From assembly GCA_012931725.1 (NCBI GenBank), contig CM022944.1, positions 61,910,600 through 61,974,599 of the forward strand: 64,000 nt of DNA, written 5' to 3'. The translations under genes were made by a program, and so were the position numbers. Positions 1 to 11,576 of the stretch are shown here, piece by piece. The first letter of the stretch is position 1; each line of letters opens with the position of its first letter. The notes below the pieces were generated by a model that worked only from the letters and a program-made list of their open reading frames with translations, did no database searches and was not told the origin of the DNA. The DNA is from Litsea cubeba. Lineage: Eukaryota; Streptophyta; Magnoliopsida; Laurales; Lauraceae.

Positions 1-2930
1 CTGTATGCCCACAGCACGCTCGGAAGCTCCTCTGTCCATCTGCCCTTTGCCTTGTCCAGTCGCTTCTTCAGGCCGTCCAGGATCACTTTGTTGGAGATTT
101 CTGCCTGGCCATTACTCTGTGGATATGCCGGAGTGGAGTAATGATTTCTGATGCCGTGCTCTTGGTAGAAGTCTTTGAAGGACTTGGAGTCGAACTGAGT
201 CCCGTTATCCGAAATCAGGGTCCGGGGGATACCGAACCTCGTAAGGATGTTTTTCCAAACGAAGTTCCTGGAGTCCCTGTCCGTGATTGAAGACAACGGT
301 TTAGCCTCTATCCATTTTATGAAGTAGTCCGTAGCCACTATCAGCCATCTCTTGTTTCCTGGAGCTGGGTGAAGAGGTCCCACAATGTCCAGGCCCCATT
401 GAGCGAAGGGCCATGGGCTAGAGAGGGGACTCAGATCTTGTGCTGGCTGATGGAGGGAGTGGGAGAATTTCTGGCACTTCTCGCATTTCCTGGCGTAGAC
501 CTGCGCGTCTTTCTGCATGTAGGGCCACCAGTAGCCCTGGCTTATTGCTCTGTAAGCCAAGGATCGACCTCCTATGTGACTACCGCAGATTCCTTCGTGG
601 ATCTCATACAGGAAGTCGTCCACCTTGCTTGGATGGACGCATTGGAGGTATGGACCTGTGAAGGACTTCCTGTAGAGTTTGCCTTCGGGAGAGAGCCAGA
701 ATCGCGCTGCCTTGAGTCTGATCCTGTGGGCTTCAGCCTTGTCCTCGGGGAGCTGGTCGTCCTTCAAGTAGGCGACAATTGGATCCATCCAGCTCGGGCC
801 GGGGTCAGCACAGAGGACAAGCCGAGATGAATGGAGTTCTAAGCTTGACCTCGATACTGACCCAACCTCGATGGTCCTTTTCTTCCCTGCTTCGACAGCG
901 GAGGCCAGGTTTGCAAGCGCATCTGCGTGCGTGTTGGTATCTCTGGATATTTGCCTGACCTCGGCTTTCTGGAAATGAGAGAGCAGTTTTTTCGCAAGGG
1001 CTAAGTAGGCCGCCATCCTGTCGTCCCTGGCCTGGTAGTCTCCAGCGAGCTGGCTAGTTACCAGTTGAGAGTCGCTGAAGATCTCCAGGTGCTGGGCTCC
1101 GAGGATTTGGGCGCTGTTCAACCCTGCAATCAGTGCTTCGTATTCTGCCTCATTGTTTGTCGCTTTGAAGTCGAGGGTGAAAGCCTGCTCTATGACCAGT
1201 CCCTCTGGCGATTGGAGAACTATGCCGGCGCCAGCTCTCTTGGAGGTGGACGACCCGTCGACAAAGATCTTCCATGCCGAGGTGGGAGACTGCTCGATCT
1301 CAGTTTCTACTGGCTCGTGCCCTGTGCCCCCCAGTGCCGTGCTGAGCTGAGTCAGGGCCGGGTTGGGGGAGATGAATTCGACGATGAAGTCCGCCAGAAT
1401 CTGGGCTTTGATCGCAGTTCGGGGACGGTACTGTATATCATACTGCCCCAGTTCAACTGCCCATTTTGATATTCGCCCTGAAAAATCAGCTTTCTTGAAC
1501 ACTGAACGGAGTGGATGCTCCGTGATCACCACAATGGTGTGGGATTGGAAATAATGGGAGAGCTTGCGGGAGGCACTGACGAGAGCCAACGCAAGCTTCT
1601 CCAATAGAAGGTACCTGGTCTCGGCATCGAGCAGGGTCTTGCTCGTATAATAGATTGGCTTTTGAATTCCCCCGTCCTCCCTGATGAGGACGGAGCTCAC
1701 TGCGTGATCCGAGACCGCAAGGTACAAATACAGAATCTCCCCCAAAGTTGGGGTGGAGAGTAAGGGTGGTGACATTAAATAGGTTTTGAGTGCGGCCAAT
1801 GCCTGGTCGCACTCGGGGGTCCACTGGAATTTCAGATTTTTCTTTAAAAGCTGAAAGAAAAGCCTGCACTTATCTGATGACCGGCTGATGAAGCGGTTGA
1901 GTGCTGCAGCCATTCCTGTGAGCTTCTGAACTTCCTTCGTGGTAGAGGGGCTCTCGATGCTCTGGATCGCGGTGATCTGGTCCGGATTAGCCTCTATCCC
2001 CCTCCGCGTTACTAAGCTGCCGAGGAACTTGCCAGAGGCTACGCCAAAGGCGCACTTGGAAGCGTTTAGCTTGAGCTTGTACGCGCGAAGGATGTCGAAG
2101 ACTTGGCCAAAATCAGCCAGATGATCGCCGGAGTGCACTGATTTGACGACCATGTCGTCGATGTAGACCTCCACCGTCCGGCCGAGCTGAGCATGGAACA
2201 TTTTTGTGACGAGGCGCTGATAGGTTGCCCCCGCGTTCTTTAGCCTGAAGGGCATCACCTTGTAGCAGTAAGTGCCGCGGGGGGTTATGAATGATGTTTT
2301 CTCCTCTTCTGGCTCGTAGAGCGGGATCTGGTGGTAGCCTCTGTAGGCGTCGAGGAAGCTCATTCGGTCGTGACCAGCGGTGGCGTCGATCAGTTGGTCA
2401 ATCTTTGGAAGGGGGAAACTATCTTTAGGGAAGGCCCTGTTTAAGTCCGTGAAGTCCACGCACACCCTCCACTTTCCAGTTTTCTTCTTGACCACCACCG
2501 TGTTGGCCAGCCACACCGGGTATTGGACTTCCCGGATGGCTCCTGCCTTTAGCAGGTTGTCGATCTCTTCGACGACCGCATCTGTCTGCTGCAGCCCTGT
2601 CCTGCGAGCCCTCTGCACTACCGGCTTGTGGTCGGGGTCCACATTCAGCTTGTGGCACATGACCTCAGGGTCGACCCCAGGCATTTCGCTTGGGCTCCAA
2701 GCGAAGACGTCGACGTTCTGCATCAGGAACCGAGAGAGTTCGGCCCTTTCCTCGTCTGGCAGCTGGGTGCCAATCAGGAAGAACCTGTCTGGATCTGCCG
2801 GGTTTAGCCTGACCTCGGCCAGGTCCTCGATGCTCTTCTTCTCAGGATCTCGGCCGATTTCGTCGAGGCCTTTCTCGAACTCGGCGAGGTTGACGCGCTC
2901 TGGCTCCTTGACTGCCGGGACTTGCGGCCA
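1..2930 (-). CDS. Pol polyprotein of element R: RT, RNase H, integrase (partial)
   Basis: Encodes reverse transcriptase, RNase H and integrase, which copy the element RNA and insert the cDNA. The frame stays open from about 2930 to position 1, roughly 970 codons. The RT catalytic motif YIDDM is at about 2150-2165, RNase H follows with an FVDGSS motif near 1260, and the integrase zinc-binding region, the first catalytic Asp (GLDIVGP) and the DNGTQF motif follow toward position 1. The window ends just after the integrase WAY motif, so the C-terminus is missing. The pol frame differs from the gag-protease frame, with the shift near 2925-2935; this may be a mutation or a programmed shift. No other lesion is visible, which is unusual here and suggests a young copy. 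Confidence 0.88.
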
Positions 2931-5304
2931 GCATGCACTGCCTGGCTTGCTGCTGATCCCCCGCCACTGTGACTACTTCCATCTTGCCCTCCTTGTTCTC
3001 ATGGACGAACTTCAGCTTCTGGTGGAGGGAAGATGGGACGGCTTCTAACTTGTGGAGCCACGTTCTGCCCAAAATGACGTTGTAGGGAGAAAGGGCGTCC
3101 ACGACCAGGAAGTCGGCCGACACGGAGGCTCCGCCAACTCGGGTCTCCAAGGTGATCCTGCCCTTGGGGTAGACTGGCGTGGCGGACAACCCTAGCAGGG
3201 GTGCACGGACCTCCGTGAGGTCTGCTTCGGAGAGTTTCATCCTTTTGAAGCAGTCGTAGTAGAGGACCTCGGAGGAGCTGCCGGAGTCGACGAGGATCCT
3301 CTTCACTGTGAAGTCTCTCAGCTTCATGGTGAGGAGTAGAGGGTCGTTGTGAGGGAGCTGGATTCCCTCTAGGTCTCTGTCCGAGAACGAGATGGCGGGT
3401 CGGTCGCGGCGGGCTTTCTTGGATGCCGGGGCGAGCTCGGCTTTCAATACTTCTTTCCCGTGCGAAGCCCGCCTGGCTTCGGCACGGGCCTGGGAGCTGT
3501 CCCGGGACGAGGAAGCGGGAACTGAGGACGCCAGATGGATCACGTTAATTATCTTCTTTGAATCCTCGCTGTCTGGAGCCTGGGCTGCGCTCTGGTGAAC
3601 CCGGCCCTCGCTACCGCCAGCATCACCTGCCTTGACGAATTCTGGAATGTGGCCTTCTTCGGCCAGCTTCTCCAGGTACCGCTGCAAAGTCTTGCAGTCC
3701 TCGGTCTTGTGCCCGTTGCCCCTATGGAAGGAGCAGCAGAGCTGGCTTCGGCCGCCGGAGGTGGGCTCATTCTGCATGGGCTGAGGGTACTTGAAGAACG
3801 GCTTGGACCTGATCTTGGTCAGGATGCGGTAGATCGGCTCCTTGAAGATGACGTTGACGCTCTGACTGGCGCTGGAGGGAGGTCTGGGCTTCCAAGTGCC
3901 CCCAGACCTGGACGACGAAGGCTTCGCCGAACTGGAGACCCAGGCCTGCTTAGGCTCCTGCTTCTGGGAGGGCCTCCCGCCTCTCTGCCGAGGCTGGCCA
4001 CTCTTCTGCTCGGGCTTCGGATGCCCGTCCTGATCCCTGGCTCGGATCTCGTCTTCCTCCTGGGCGATGAAGCGCTTTACCCGGGACATCAACTCCGGCA
4101 TGGATTCTGGGGGGTCCCCGGCCAAGTCTTTTCGCAAGTCGTTGCCGGGGATCAGGGCATGCTGGAAGGCGTAGATTGCTATCTCCTCCCTGGTGCCCTC
4201 GATCTGGCTGTAGACCGCCCAGAATCGCTGGGCGAACTTGGCGAGGGTCTCACCCTGCTTCATTCTCAGGGCGAGGAGGTCCCCTTCCTTCTTGGGGACG
4301 GCGCTGTAGGCTTGGAACTTCTTCAGGAAGGAGAGCTGGAGCTCCTTCCAGCTCGAAATGGACTTCTCTGGGAGAGAACAGTACCACTTCAAGGGGAGGT
4401 CACCCAAACTGGAGGAAAAGATTTTGCAGTTCAGGTGACCCTCATTCCCCTAGATGGACATCTTCTGGGAGAAGTGTCGGAGGTGAGCGGATGGGTCGGA
4501 CAGTCCGTCATAGGGGACGAACCGCGGGACAATGAACTTTCTGGGCAAGGGGGTGCGCTCGACCTCTTTGGTGAAGGGTGAGCCCCCCAGATCAGTGTGG
4601 CCACAGATCTGCTTCTGGTCCCGCACGTCCAGGTTGTGCTGGAGAGCCAATCTGACACGTTTTTCAAACCGCTCCTGCTCATCGTCCTTCTCTGGAGTCT
4701 GAGCTCTGGGCTTTCGCTTGGGGTGGCTCGGGCTACGACGGCTATGAGTTCGGCCATCGCGGCTATGATGACTCCGGCTGTTGCTCAAGCCTTCGTCACG
4801 AGCCTGACTCCGTTTATGGTCCAGATGATTTCTGAGGTCCTCGCGGGGAGGCTGGGCTGCCCCGCTGGGGGCGTCCCTCTTCTTCCCTTGAGGCTCAGAG
4901 ACCTGCCTCAAGGAGGCAGTTTGCGCTGCCCTCAGCTGCTGCTGGAGCTCGCGAATCAGCTGCTCTTGCTTCTGGAGGAGAGCAGTTTGGGCTTCGAGAA
5001 CCTCTCCAGCGGCAGGGGGTTGAACGTGGCGCGTCTCTCCTACGGCCACGGCTTTGTCCTTCCGAGGACGCTCATGCCGACGCTCGTCGCGTCTGGGTGG
5101 CATGACTTCTTCTGCTGAGATCGAGGCTTCGAGTCCCTCTTGGAGTGGGAACTCGACAAAGAGTTGAGAGCCTAAGCGGCCCCCGCCTGCAGACGTGCCA
5201 TGCACCGTGCGGGAGCGCCCTTGAGGAGGGACGTCCGTTGCCGGTGGTGGCAGCTCGAGCGCTGCTCTTGAGGACCCTACGCCCTTCTTAGCTTTCGGAG
5301 GCAT
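2842..5304 (-). pseudogene. Gag-protease polyprotein of element R, one nonsense codon
   Basis: About 821 codons in one frame from the ATG at 5304 (start MPPKAKKG) to the stop at 2842-2844. The N-terminal third is basic, with a glutamine/leucine-rich helix. A retrotransposon gag capsid-like domain follows, with WY...W.EL...F. A C-x2-H-x4-H-x4-C knuckle (starts CSFHRGNGH) binds nucleic acid. The aspartic protease has DSGSSSEVL as active site and ILGRTWL as the flap-side motif. A TAG at 4450-4452 interrupts the frame where a Trp codon is plausible (TGG to TAG). Everything else reads through, so one substitution separates this copy from an open gag-protease. Confidence 0.85.
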
Positions 5305-5364
5305 GGCTTCTGAGAGATTGAGGTTAAGAAGGTTGGGAAGGTTTGGGAAGGTTGGGATATTACT

Positions 5365-5384
5365 TTCCCACAGACGGCGCCAAT
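5365..5384 (-). other. Primer-binding-site-like sequence of element R
   Basis: On the minus strand the LTR ends ...CACCTACA and is followed by AT and TGGCGCCGTCTGTGGGAA. This arrangement is typical of plant Tat/Athila-type gypsy elements, where it primes minus-strand cDNA synthesis. The exact tRNA was not identified. Confidence 0.7.
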
Positions 5385-6281
5385 TGTAGGTGCAGAAAAT
5401 AATGACCCACAATAAGGGGGAGCCTTAGAGGACTTATCCGAGAAGATGATGACTGGGAATGACTGGGTACCGTCCGAAAGCCTGAAAGAGAAGAGCAAAC
5501 GATCAAAGGACCCTGGCCTGGGCGGCGCAAGGCTCTCCGATGCCAAAGTCAGAGAATGAACTGGAACAATGGAAGGAGAGGAAAAAGAGAGACAGAGTAA
5601 CGGCTCGGTGTATAAAATTGTGCGTACCTTTAATGGTGGTTTGAGCCTCTATTTATAGAGTTTGGGACGTATCTTTGGGAGATATCGTGGTGTGGGTCTC
5701 ATGATTCGACTGGGAAGCCATGATCAGCCCACGTTGCCATAAATGCGGTCTAATCCAGCCCACTCTGTATTAAATGCGCGTCGGATCAGCCCACGTCGCA
5801 TTTAATGCGCGTCTTGTTGGGCCAGATCGTGTTGGACGCCTTTGGCGGTAGGGGATCGTGGGATCTGCCCTTGGGCCTTGCCCTGATGTGGCCTCAGCCA
5901 CTGGATGTCGTGTCCGTCCCACTAGCTCGTGCCCCTATCCCTCCACGTGCCTGGTGACGTGGGGGATGAGGGGCGTGAGTGGAGACTCTTTCTGGCTTCG
6001 GCTTCCATTCCGGCTTCTTCAGCCGAGGTGGAGCTTTCTGCCGAGATGGCATCCGGGGTGGCCCAGCCTAGGTGGAGCTCCCTGCCGAGATGGCGCCCCG
6101 GGGTGGGCCAGTTCGGCGCTAGTGGCCCGGAGCCGCCTGACTTCGGCCGGACCTCCTGCCCTGGTGGCCGGGGTGAGCTTGGTGCCACGTGGATAGCACG
6201 CGGATGGCACGTGAGAGTGCTTAGTCTCATCTGATGGCTGTGATTAGTGTAATCTTGGGGTTCTGGAAATCTCCCCACACA
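5385..6281 (-). repeat. 5' LTR of element R (897 bp)
   Basis: Plus-strand boundaries are TGTAGG at 5385 and ...CACACA at 6281, so in element sense it runs TGTGTGGGG...CCTACA. It contains a TATA box at 5650-5657. Two short tandem duplications lie upstream in element sense: a ~36-bp unit around 5720-5815 containing ...taaatgcgcgtc, and a ~41-bp unit around 6025-6115 containing ctgccgagatggc. The partner LTR is outside the window. Confidence 0.85.
5650..5657 (-). promoter_or_regulatory. TATA box in LTR of element R
   Basis: Minus strand reads CTATAAATAGAGG, a canonical plant TATA box inside the LTR and about 270 bp upstream of the LTR 3' end, as expected for a U3/R border. Confidence 0.65.
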
Positions 6282-6970
6282 CCTTGAAAATGGTATCAAT
6301 AGAAAGCTTAGGTGATGAGGGAGAGATTGGTGCACTCAAATCTTCATTTTTGGCCAAGGAAGTTCAACATGCAAAGGAGAGAAGGTGGCTGTAATGGAGA
6401 AGAAGAAAGAGCTCTCTTAGCTGCTGTAGTAGGGAAAAATGGAAGGGTAGAAGAGAACCCACGTTGGTTTAGTTTTAAGTGGGGAAGTGGGTCCCATTTG
6501 GTCTCAAACTTGACATGGCTGGATCAGTCATTTGTGGGTCCCGGACGAGATCGACGAAGAAGACAAAATTAATCAGCAAAATTTCTATTTTCCAAAAAGT
6601 ATACTTTCCCCAATTTCTGAAATTTTCGAAATTCATGGACAGATTTAGTGAAAATGTCATTTTTGCCCATTTTCCTCGAAAAACGTGATTTTTGAGCATC
6701 AAATCAAAATGGTCAAAACATGAAAGTTGTTAAACTTCATCGAATGAGTCAAAATACATCAAATCCAGAATTTTTAGTAATGAAAAGTAATTTCTCATAA
6801 AAAAATACATATCATAGGGACCGGGTCAAACTAAAGTCAACGGTCTTCAAGGCTATGGAAAAATCCAATCAAACTCGAAAACAAGGTCAAACTGAATCAA
6901 ATCTCGCTTAAAAAGCCAAACCATGATTAAAACCATACTAAACAAAAGAACCGGGGGTCGGGATCTTACA
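6282..6970 (-). repeat. 3' LTR of element A, 5'-sense fragment
   Basis: Ends (plus) with gggggtcgggatcttaca, so in sense it starts TGTAAGATCCCGACCCCC. It is about 99% identical by eye to 17741-18429. The rest of this LTR lies left of the window because element R inserted at 6281/6282. Confidence 0.9.
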
Positions 6971-7008
6971 TCCTCCCCCCCTTAGAATCCATTTGGTCCT
7001 CCAAATGG
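6971..7008 (-). other. Polypurine tract and adjoining hairpin of element A
   Basis: Minus strand reads TAAGGGGGGGAGGA directly before the LTR start, the classic plus-strand primer. Immediately upstream in sense is CCATTTGG-AGGA-CCAAATGG (6989-7008), a perfect 8-bp stem with an AGGA loop. Confidence 0.8.
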
Positions 7009-8988
7009 CTTAAACCAAATCAAAATCAAAAACCCAAAAGAGAAACGAAAACACTGACACCCTATGCTAGACCTCGGTGACTGAGACATCCTCTTATCAA
7101 ACCTGACGTTGAGATGCACGGTCAACAACATTCTGATTCGGTTGAAGGCTTCAAACTATTCCACACATCTGCTTGAAACCATACTTCTCTGACTAAACTG
7201 GTGCCCAACACTCCTAAGTATCCTCGGTGTCATCTGTCGTTCCTGCACTGAATCATTTCTTTTACTCACCTTGTCAGTCACTATCGGTCCAAGAAACTGC
7301 AAAATTCTGTCTCTTTCAATCACTTTGGAAATCTGTGCCTTAAATCCTTCAAAACTGTACATGGTGCTCTTGATGCTCGTACAAAGATGTGATCGTAGCA
7401 TGCCTTTACCGAAAAATCTTCATCCCGAAAAATTCTGGAATTCCGTACGTTTGCTCTTACTATATTCCTCGAACGCATCATCAGCTTCTGGCCTCCAAGA
7501 ATACCGTCAATCCTTCTTCATTCTGAAATCACAACTCCAAATTTCCAATCTTTCTATGCTGTACTCAGAATTCTTGCCCACATCTGATTCTATCTACTTG
7601 CTGCTCTTGATCTCTTACCTGATACTGTGTTATCAACAAAGTAGACCTGCCTAGCTGCCATCAATCCCTGAAGAACGGAAACTTTCAATTCAAGTCTTGA
7701 ATGATGTTTACTCTCTCATAAATCCAACTTTGTTTTCCAACTGAACCGGTACACATCCTGACATTCATCATCCCTTCACTTCATACACCTCCAAACTTCA
7801 ACCATAAGCTTTTACCACTCATTCCATTCGATGCAAAACAAATCTTAAAATCTTAAACATAAGAACTAAAATAATTACTTAGCTAAATTTCATCATTTTA
7901 AAACGTAGTAGGAGCTGAACTTCCAAATTATCAAATAAAACTTAATAAAGAAAGTTTATCAAAGTTTGAACATGAAACAACATTATTCGTTTTGAAATTC
8001 ATGCTTTCATAGCCCAACAAATCATTGAAATACTCAACAATCTCGAATTAGGATTTCAAAAATAAATCAAATTCATGTAATATGACCATACATTAAATTT
8101 TATTGAAATCCATTTCCAACCAAACATGTACAAAATTTTAAAATCGTCTAGGTTTTGAAATGTAGATGTCAATATTTAAGAAAATTAAAACAAGAGCAAA
8201 ATTGTAAGGTCATTGTAAGATAATATCTTATGAAGATTAAACAAAAATTTGAAACACAAATCCTTATGAAAACAAAATCATGTGACTTATGAAAAGAGTA
8301 TAATGACATAGTTTATTTCAAAATAAGCTTTAAAGAAGAAACATAAATCCATTGTTTAAACGCTACAAGAATAAATCATAGATATTAATGAAAAATATAA
8401 CAAAAGATGAAAACATCATGAAAATCATTCTCACCAAGAAAAGGGACATCACCATGACTGAGGTATACCCTTGCATCTGCATGTTGTCCAATCCAATACC
8501 CTATAAGTCGGTAAAGCCCACAACGTTTCCTCTGCTGCCAAAAATTATCTTGGTACGCTGCATGACGATCCTTAATTAGCTGAAAGGGGATCTTCGAATA
8601 ATGCTCAAGTTCAACTCTGGTGGGCAAATGCACATGTCTTCTCTCATTAACCACAATGAAGATGTTGAAGACTGGAAGTCTGCTGATGTTCTCCGAAAAC
8701 AACATACTAAATCCACGAGGTTCTCAGTCTCCGACACAAGCACAGACAAAAGACACTGAACAAGAGTATGGAGACTTTAAATTCTCCACCACTAAGGAGG
8801 AAATTTGGTCATCCAAATCTCCTAACAACAGAACTAAAAGAAAAGACAAGCAAAATCTCTCGAACTGAAAGAAAGCCGACTCAAATCCAAAGAAACAAAG
8901 ACACGAGAAAACAAATCGACACAATCTAACGAATCCTCACCACACGTCTTAATGTCTCTAGAGTATTTTATTTCCTAGAAACTAACCA
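7009..8988 (-). other. Internal region of element A without recognisable domains
   Basis: About 2 kb between primer site and polypurine tract. It is AT-rich and I see no zinc knuckle, protease, RT, RNase H or integrase motif on either strand. A second ATTTGG-tcat-CCAAAT hairpin lies near 8798-8815 in the 5' leader. The longest minus-strand open frame is at 8385-8705. Confidence 0.7.
8385..8705 (-). CDS. Hypothetical 106-codon ORF in element A
   Basis: An open frame of 106 codons in the sense of element A, in the first quarter of the internal region. The product would be rich in aromatic residues and His, with no motif I recognise. It lies about where gag should start, but shows no capsid or zinc-knuckle features. 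It may be a chance ORF in AT-rich DNA. Confidence 0.15.
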   Translation of the reverse strand: MLFSENISRLPVFNIFIVVNERRHVHLPTRVELEHYSKIPFQLIKDRHAAYQDNFWQQRKRCGLYRLIGYWIGQHADARVYLSHGDVPFLGENDFHDVFIFCYIFH

Positions 8989-9000
8989 GCTCTGATACCA
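8989..9000 (-). other. tRNA-iMet primer-binding site of element A
   Basis: Minus strand reads TGGTATCAGAGC, complementary to the 3' end of plant initiator tRNA-Met, four bases after the LTR end GTGACA. Confidence 0.9.
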
Positions 9001-10929
9001 AACCTGTCACGCCCCGAAACTGGGCCCTGCAGTGAACCGATCCCGGAGTGCGAAATTTTGGGATAATTTGAAACTTTTTGTCATAGTTCCCAAGATCCGC
9101 GTGAATGAGGATAATCAAATCTCATCACAATCAGAGTATATTTTCGCGGAAGCTAAACATGGTGTTACGACTCGGAATCCGTGGCCATCGGGTTCCGTGT
9201 CACACGCAACCAATTCCATAAAGCCATCATATAAGCAGACTGGCATAAATCATAAATCACAACACACTGAGCTGGTAGTAACAAATCTATTATTTCCCAT
9301 GTTCAAATTTCAATTAACAAGTGTCTTAATTACAACCCAAATAAAAAGGCTAACAAGCCATACAAAATATCCAACTAGACAGAATACTACCCCAAGTGTT
9401 AGATACGAACTCCGGTGCCAAACTTGACATCTGGATGATATCAGTGGGCAGCCTCTCACGTCAGACCGGCGGTCCCACCGCCTCCTCAGATCAATACCTA
9501 AAAACAGAAAGAGAAGAAACTGGCACCAAACAAAAAGGGTCAGACACGACGGTCTGGCAAGCAAATAAACAAATAATATGAAACAAAAGAACATACATAA
9601 AACCTGATGAAATCATCGTAAAACCGAATAAAGAGTCTAGACAATAATGACAATAAAGCATGCTAAAACGATCGAAAGGTCGAACATAAGTATCAAAACA
9701 AATAAAGGAACAGTCTCTGAAGCATAAATATCTCGAAAAGATAACAGTCTAATAAAACATTTAATAGTCGGAAATACATTTCAAATTCTGAGTAATAGCG
9801 ACAGTATGATAAATGATCGATATCGTAAACGTTAACCAAATCAACGCATAAGAGTATAACCCACAAGAATCATAAAAATAAAGTAATATGCAGATAAAAC
9901 ACTGGCAACCACACATAGCTAAATTCTCCTATTACCGAAGTAACAAGAGCACACAGAACGTAGCCACTGAACGTGGTACTAGAATAGGATCAGAACCGTA
10001 GCCATACAAATGGGACCGGCAGATAAAACCGTTGCCATGGTCGGTACAGACAGAATCCAAGCTGCAGCTGGCGGACAGATTAAAGATCCCAAGCCGGGTG
10101 ATCAGCCCGACAAGGTGACCTAAGCCTAGTGGTGCCTTTAGTTTTCAAGACTCGAACCGATACGAATCAAACCATAATACTAACCCCTTTGGCTCAGGGG
10201 CTCACACCACATAGCTCTGGTCCCGTCTTGCCTCGAGGTTTTATTTTTGAAATCATAGCCTCTTTGGCTCATGGGCTCGCACTACAAAGCTCTGGCCCCG
10301 TCTTGCCTCGAGGTTTTTATTTTCAAATACTAGTCTTATCAAAATAATAGTGTCACCGAAGAAATCCCGAATGTGACGAACATACTCCAATCTCTTTTCA
10401 AATCAAATCGGAGAAAACATACGAATTTCGATGGTGAACCGTTCGAATACACATCAAAGTGATTTGTATAAAATCATACGGTCAATCCTTTCGAACGTGG
10501 AAAGCCACATGATTTTATAGCAAATCACCGATGCTATTCAAATTAGTTTACCAAAGAGTGCAAATACAAATACAAATACATTTTTCTTACTTGAAATGGA
10601 ATAGATAGTGGGGAATGACTTAATGCCTTGCCAAGGAACCATCTCAATGCACATTCACCCTTTAAACATTGATTAATAAAGAGCGCGTCTGATGCCAATG
10701 AAAATCCATAATATTTAAATGATAAAGTGCGCATTGAGATTCAGACGATTCCCGGGTAATTCCACATACATTCATTCTCACAATGATCCCATTCCCATTT
10801 CACAAACTTTCCAAGTATTACAAGAAATCCCAAATCTTTTTAAGACAGGACCATAGTTGGCCTTAAACCGAGCCCAAAACAATCTACTTATTTAGTCCAA
10901 CACAGCCCTTTAAACATGGCCCAAACAGC

Positions 10930-11325
10930 TCTTAAAAACGGCCCAAAACTAACTTTGAATCGCCCACAAAACAGGTTTTAAATCAGCCCCAAAACTAACC
11001 TGAACCAGGCCCACAAAACAGACTTTAAATCAGCTCAAAACCAACCTGAACCAGGCCCACAAAACAGACTTTAAATCAGCTCAAACCCAACCTGAACCAG
11101 GCCCACAAAACAGACTTTAAATCAACCCAAAACCAACCTGAACCAGGCCCACAAAACAGACTTTAAAACAGCCCAAAACTGAACCTTTAATGACCCACAA
11201 AACAGGTTTTTAAATCAGCCCAAAACTGAACCTAAGATGGCCCACAAAACAAACTTAAAACAGCCCAAAACTGAACCTTTAATGACCCACAAAACAGGTT
11301 TTTAAATCAGCCCCATTGTATAAGA
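10930..11325. repeat. 46-bp tandem array in LTR A
   Basis: Units beginning aacctgaaccaggcccacaa start at 10997, 11043, 11089 and 11135, an exact 46-bp period. Degenerate copies flank them on both sides to about 11325. The array ends about 50 bp from the palindrome cluster. Confidence 0.85.
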
Positions 11326-11370
11326 AAATCATTAAAAAGGGGCCCTGAAAATCAATAAGGCAGTGACTGG

Positions 11371-11406
11371 GCCTGCTCGAGCGGGCTTGAGTCCGCTCGA
11401 GCGGAC
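11371..11406. promoter_or_regulatory. CpG palindrome pair in LTR A
   Basis: GTCCGCTCGAGCGGAC (11391-11406) is a perfect 16-bp palindrome. GCCTGCTCGAGCGGGC at 11371-11386 is the same with one mismatched pair. A poly-T run follows at about 11453-11473. Role unknown; a dimeric protein site or RNA hairpin is possible. Confidence 0.6.
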
Positions 11407-11576
11407 CCTTCCAGCAGCTGGAATTAGGTTGCTGCACGCCCAGTTTCCATCCTTTTTTTTTTTTTTTTTTTTTGCATTTTTCCTTTCTTCTGAGTTTTTC
11501 AATGTTCATTCTCATTCCAATTTCCATTCAACATCATATAAAAAGTCTCATTCCATGCATAAGCTTAATATAGAGA

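Larger units (their letters stand above)
1..6281 (-). mobile_element. Ty3/gypsy element R (Tat-like), 5' part
   Basis: A minus-strand LTR retrotransposon with 5' LTR at 5385-6281, a primer-site-like sequence at 5365-5384, gag-protease at 2842-5304 and pol from about 2930 to the window edge. It is cut by the window start inside integrase, so its 3' LTR is not visible. It interrupts the 3' LTR of element A: the flank from 6282 (ccttgaaaatgg) matches 17744 onward in the other LTR of A without a break. The 5-bp target duplication is therefore probably CCTTG, but the left copy is off-window. The CHHC gag knuckle and domain order suggest the Tat lineage; that assignment is inferred. Confidence 0.9.
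9005..11576 (-). repeat. 5' LTR of element A, 3'-sense part
   Basis: Starts (plus) TGTCACGCCCCGAAACTGGG and runs to the copia insertion, with the target duplication AGAGA at 11572-11576. It holds a 46-bp tandem array (10930-11325) and a 16-bp palindrome (11391-11406). No gene is present. Confidence 0.9.

Noticed and set aside
3595..4581. A 328-codon open frame on the plus strand
   Set aside because: It lies fully inside gag-protease of element R on the other strand; the Leu/Gly-rich product is the mirror of a GC-rich coding sequence and has no motif.
8989..9000. Possible tRNA gene fragment
   Set aside because: Only 12 bases complementary to a tRNA 3' end, in the right place for a retrotransposon primer site; no cloverleaf.
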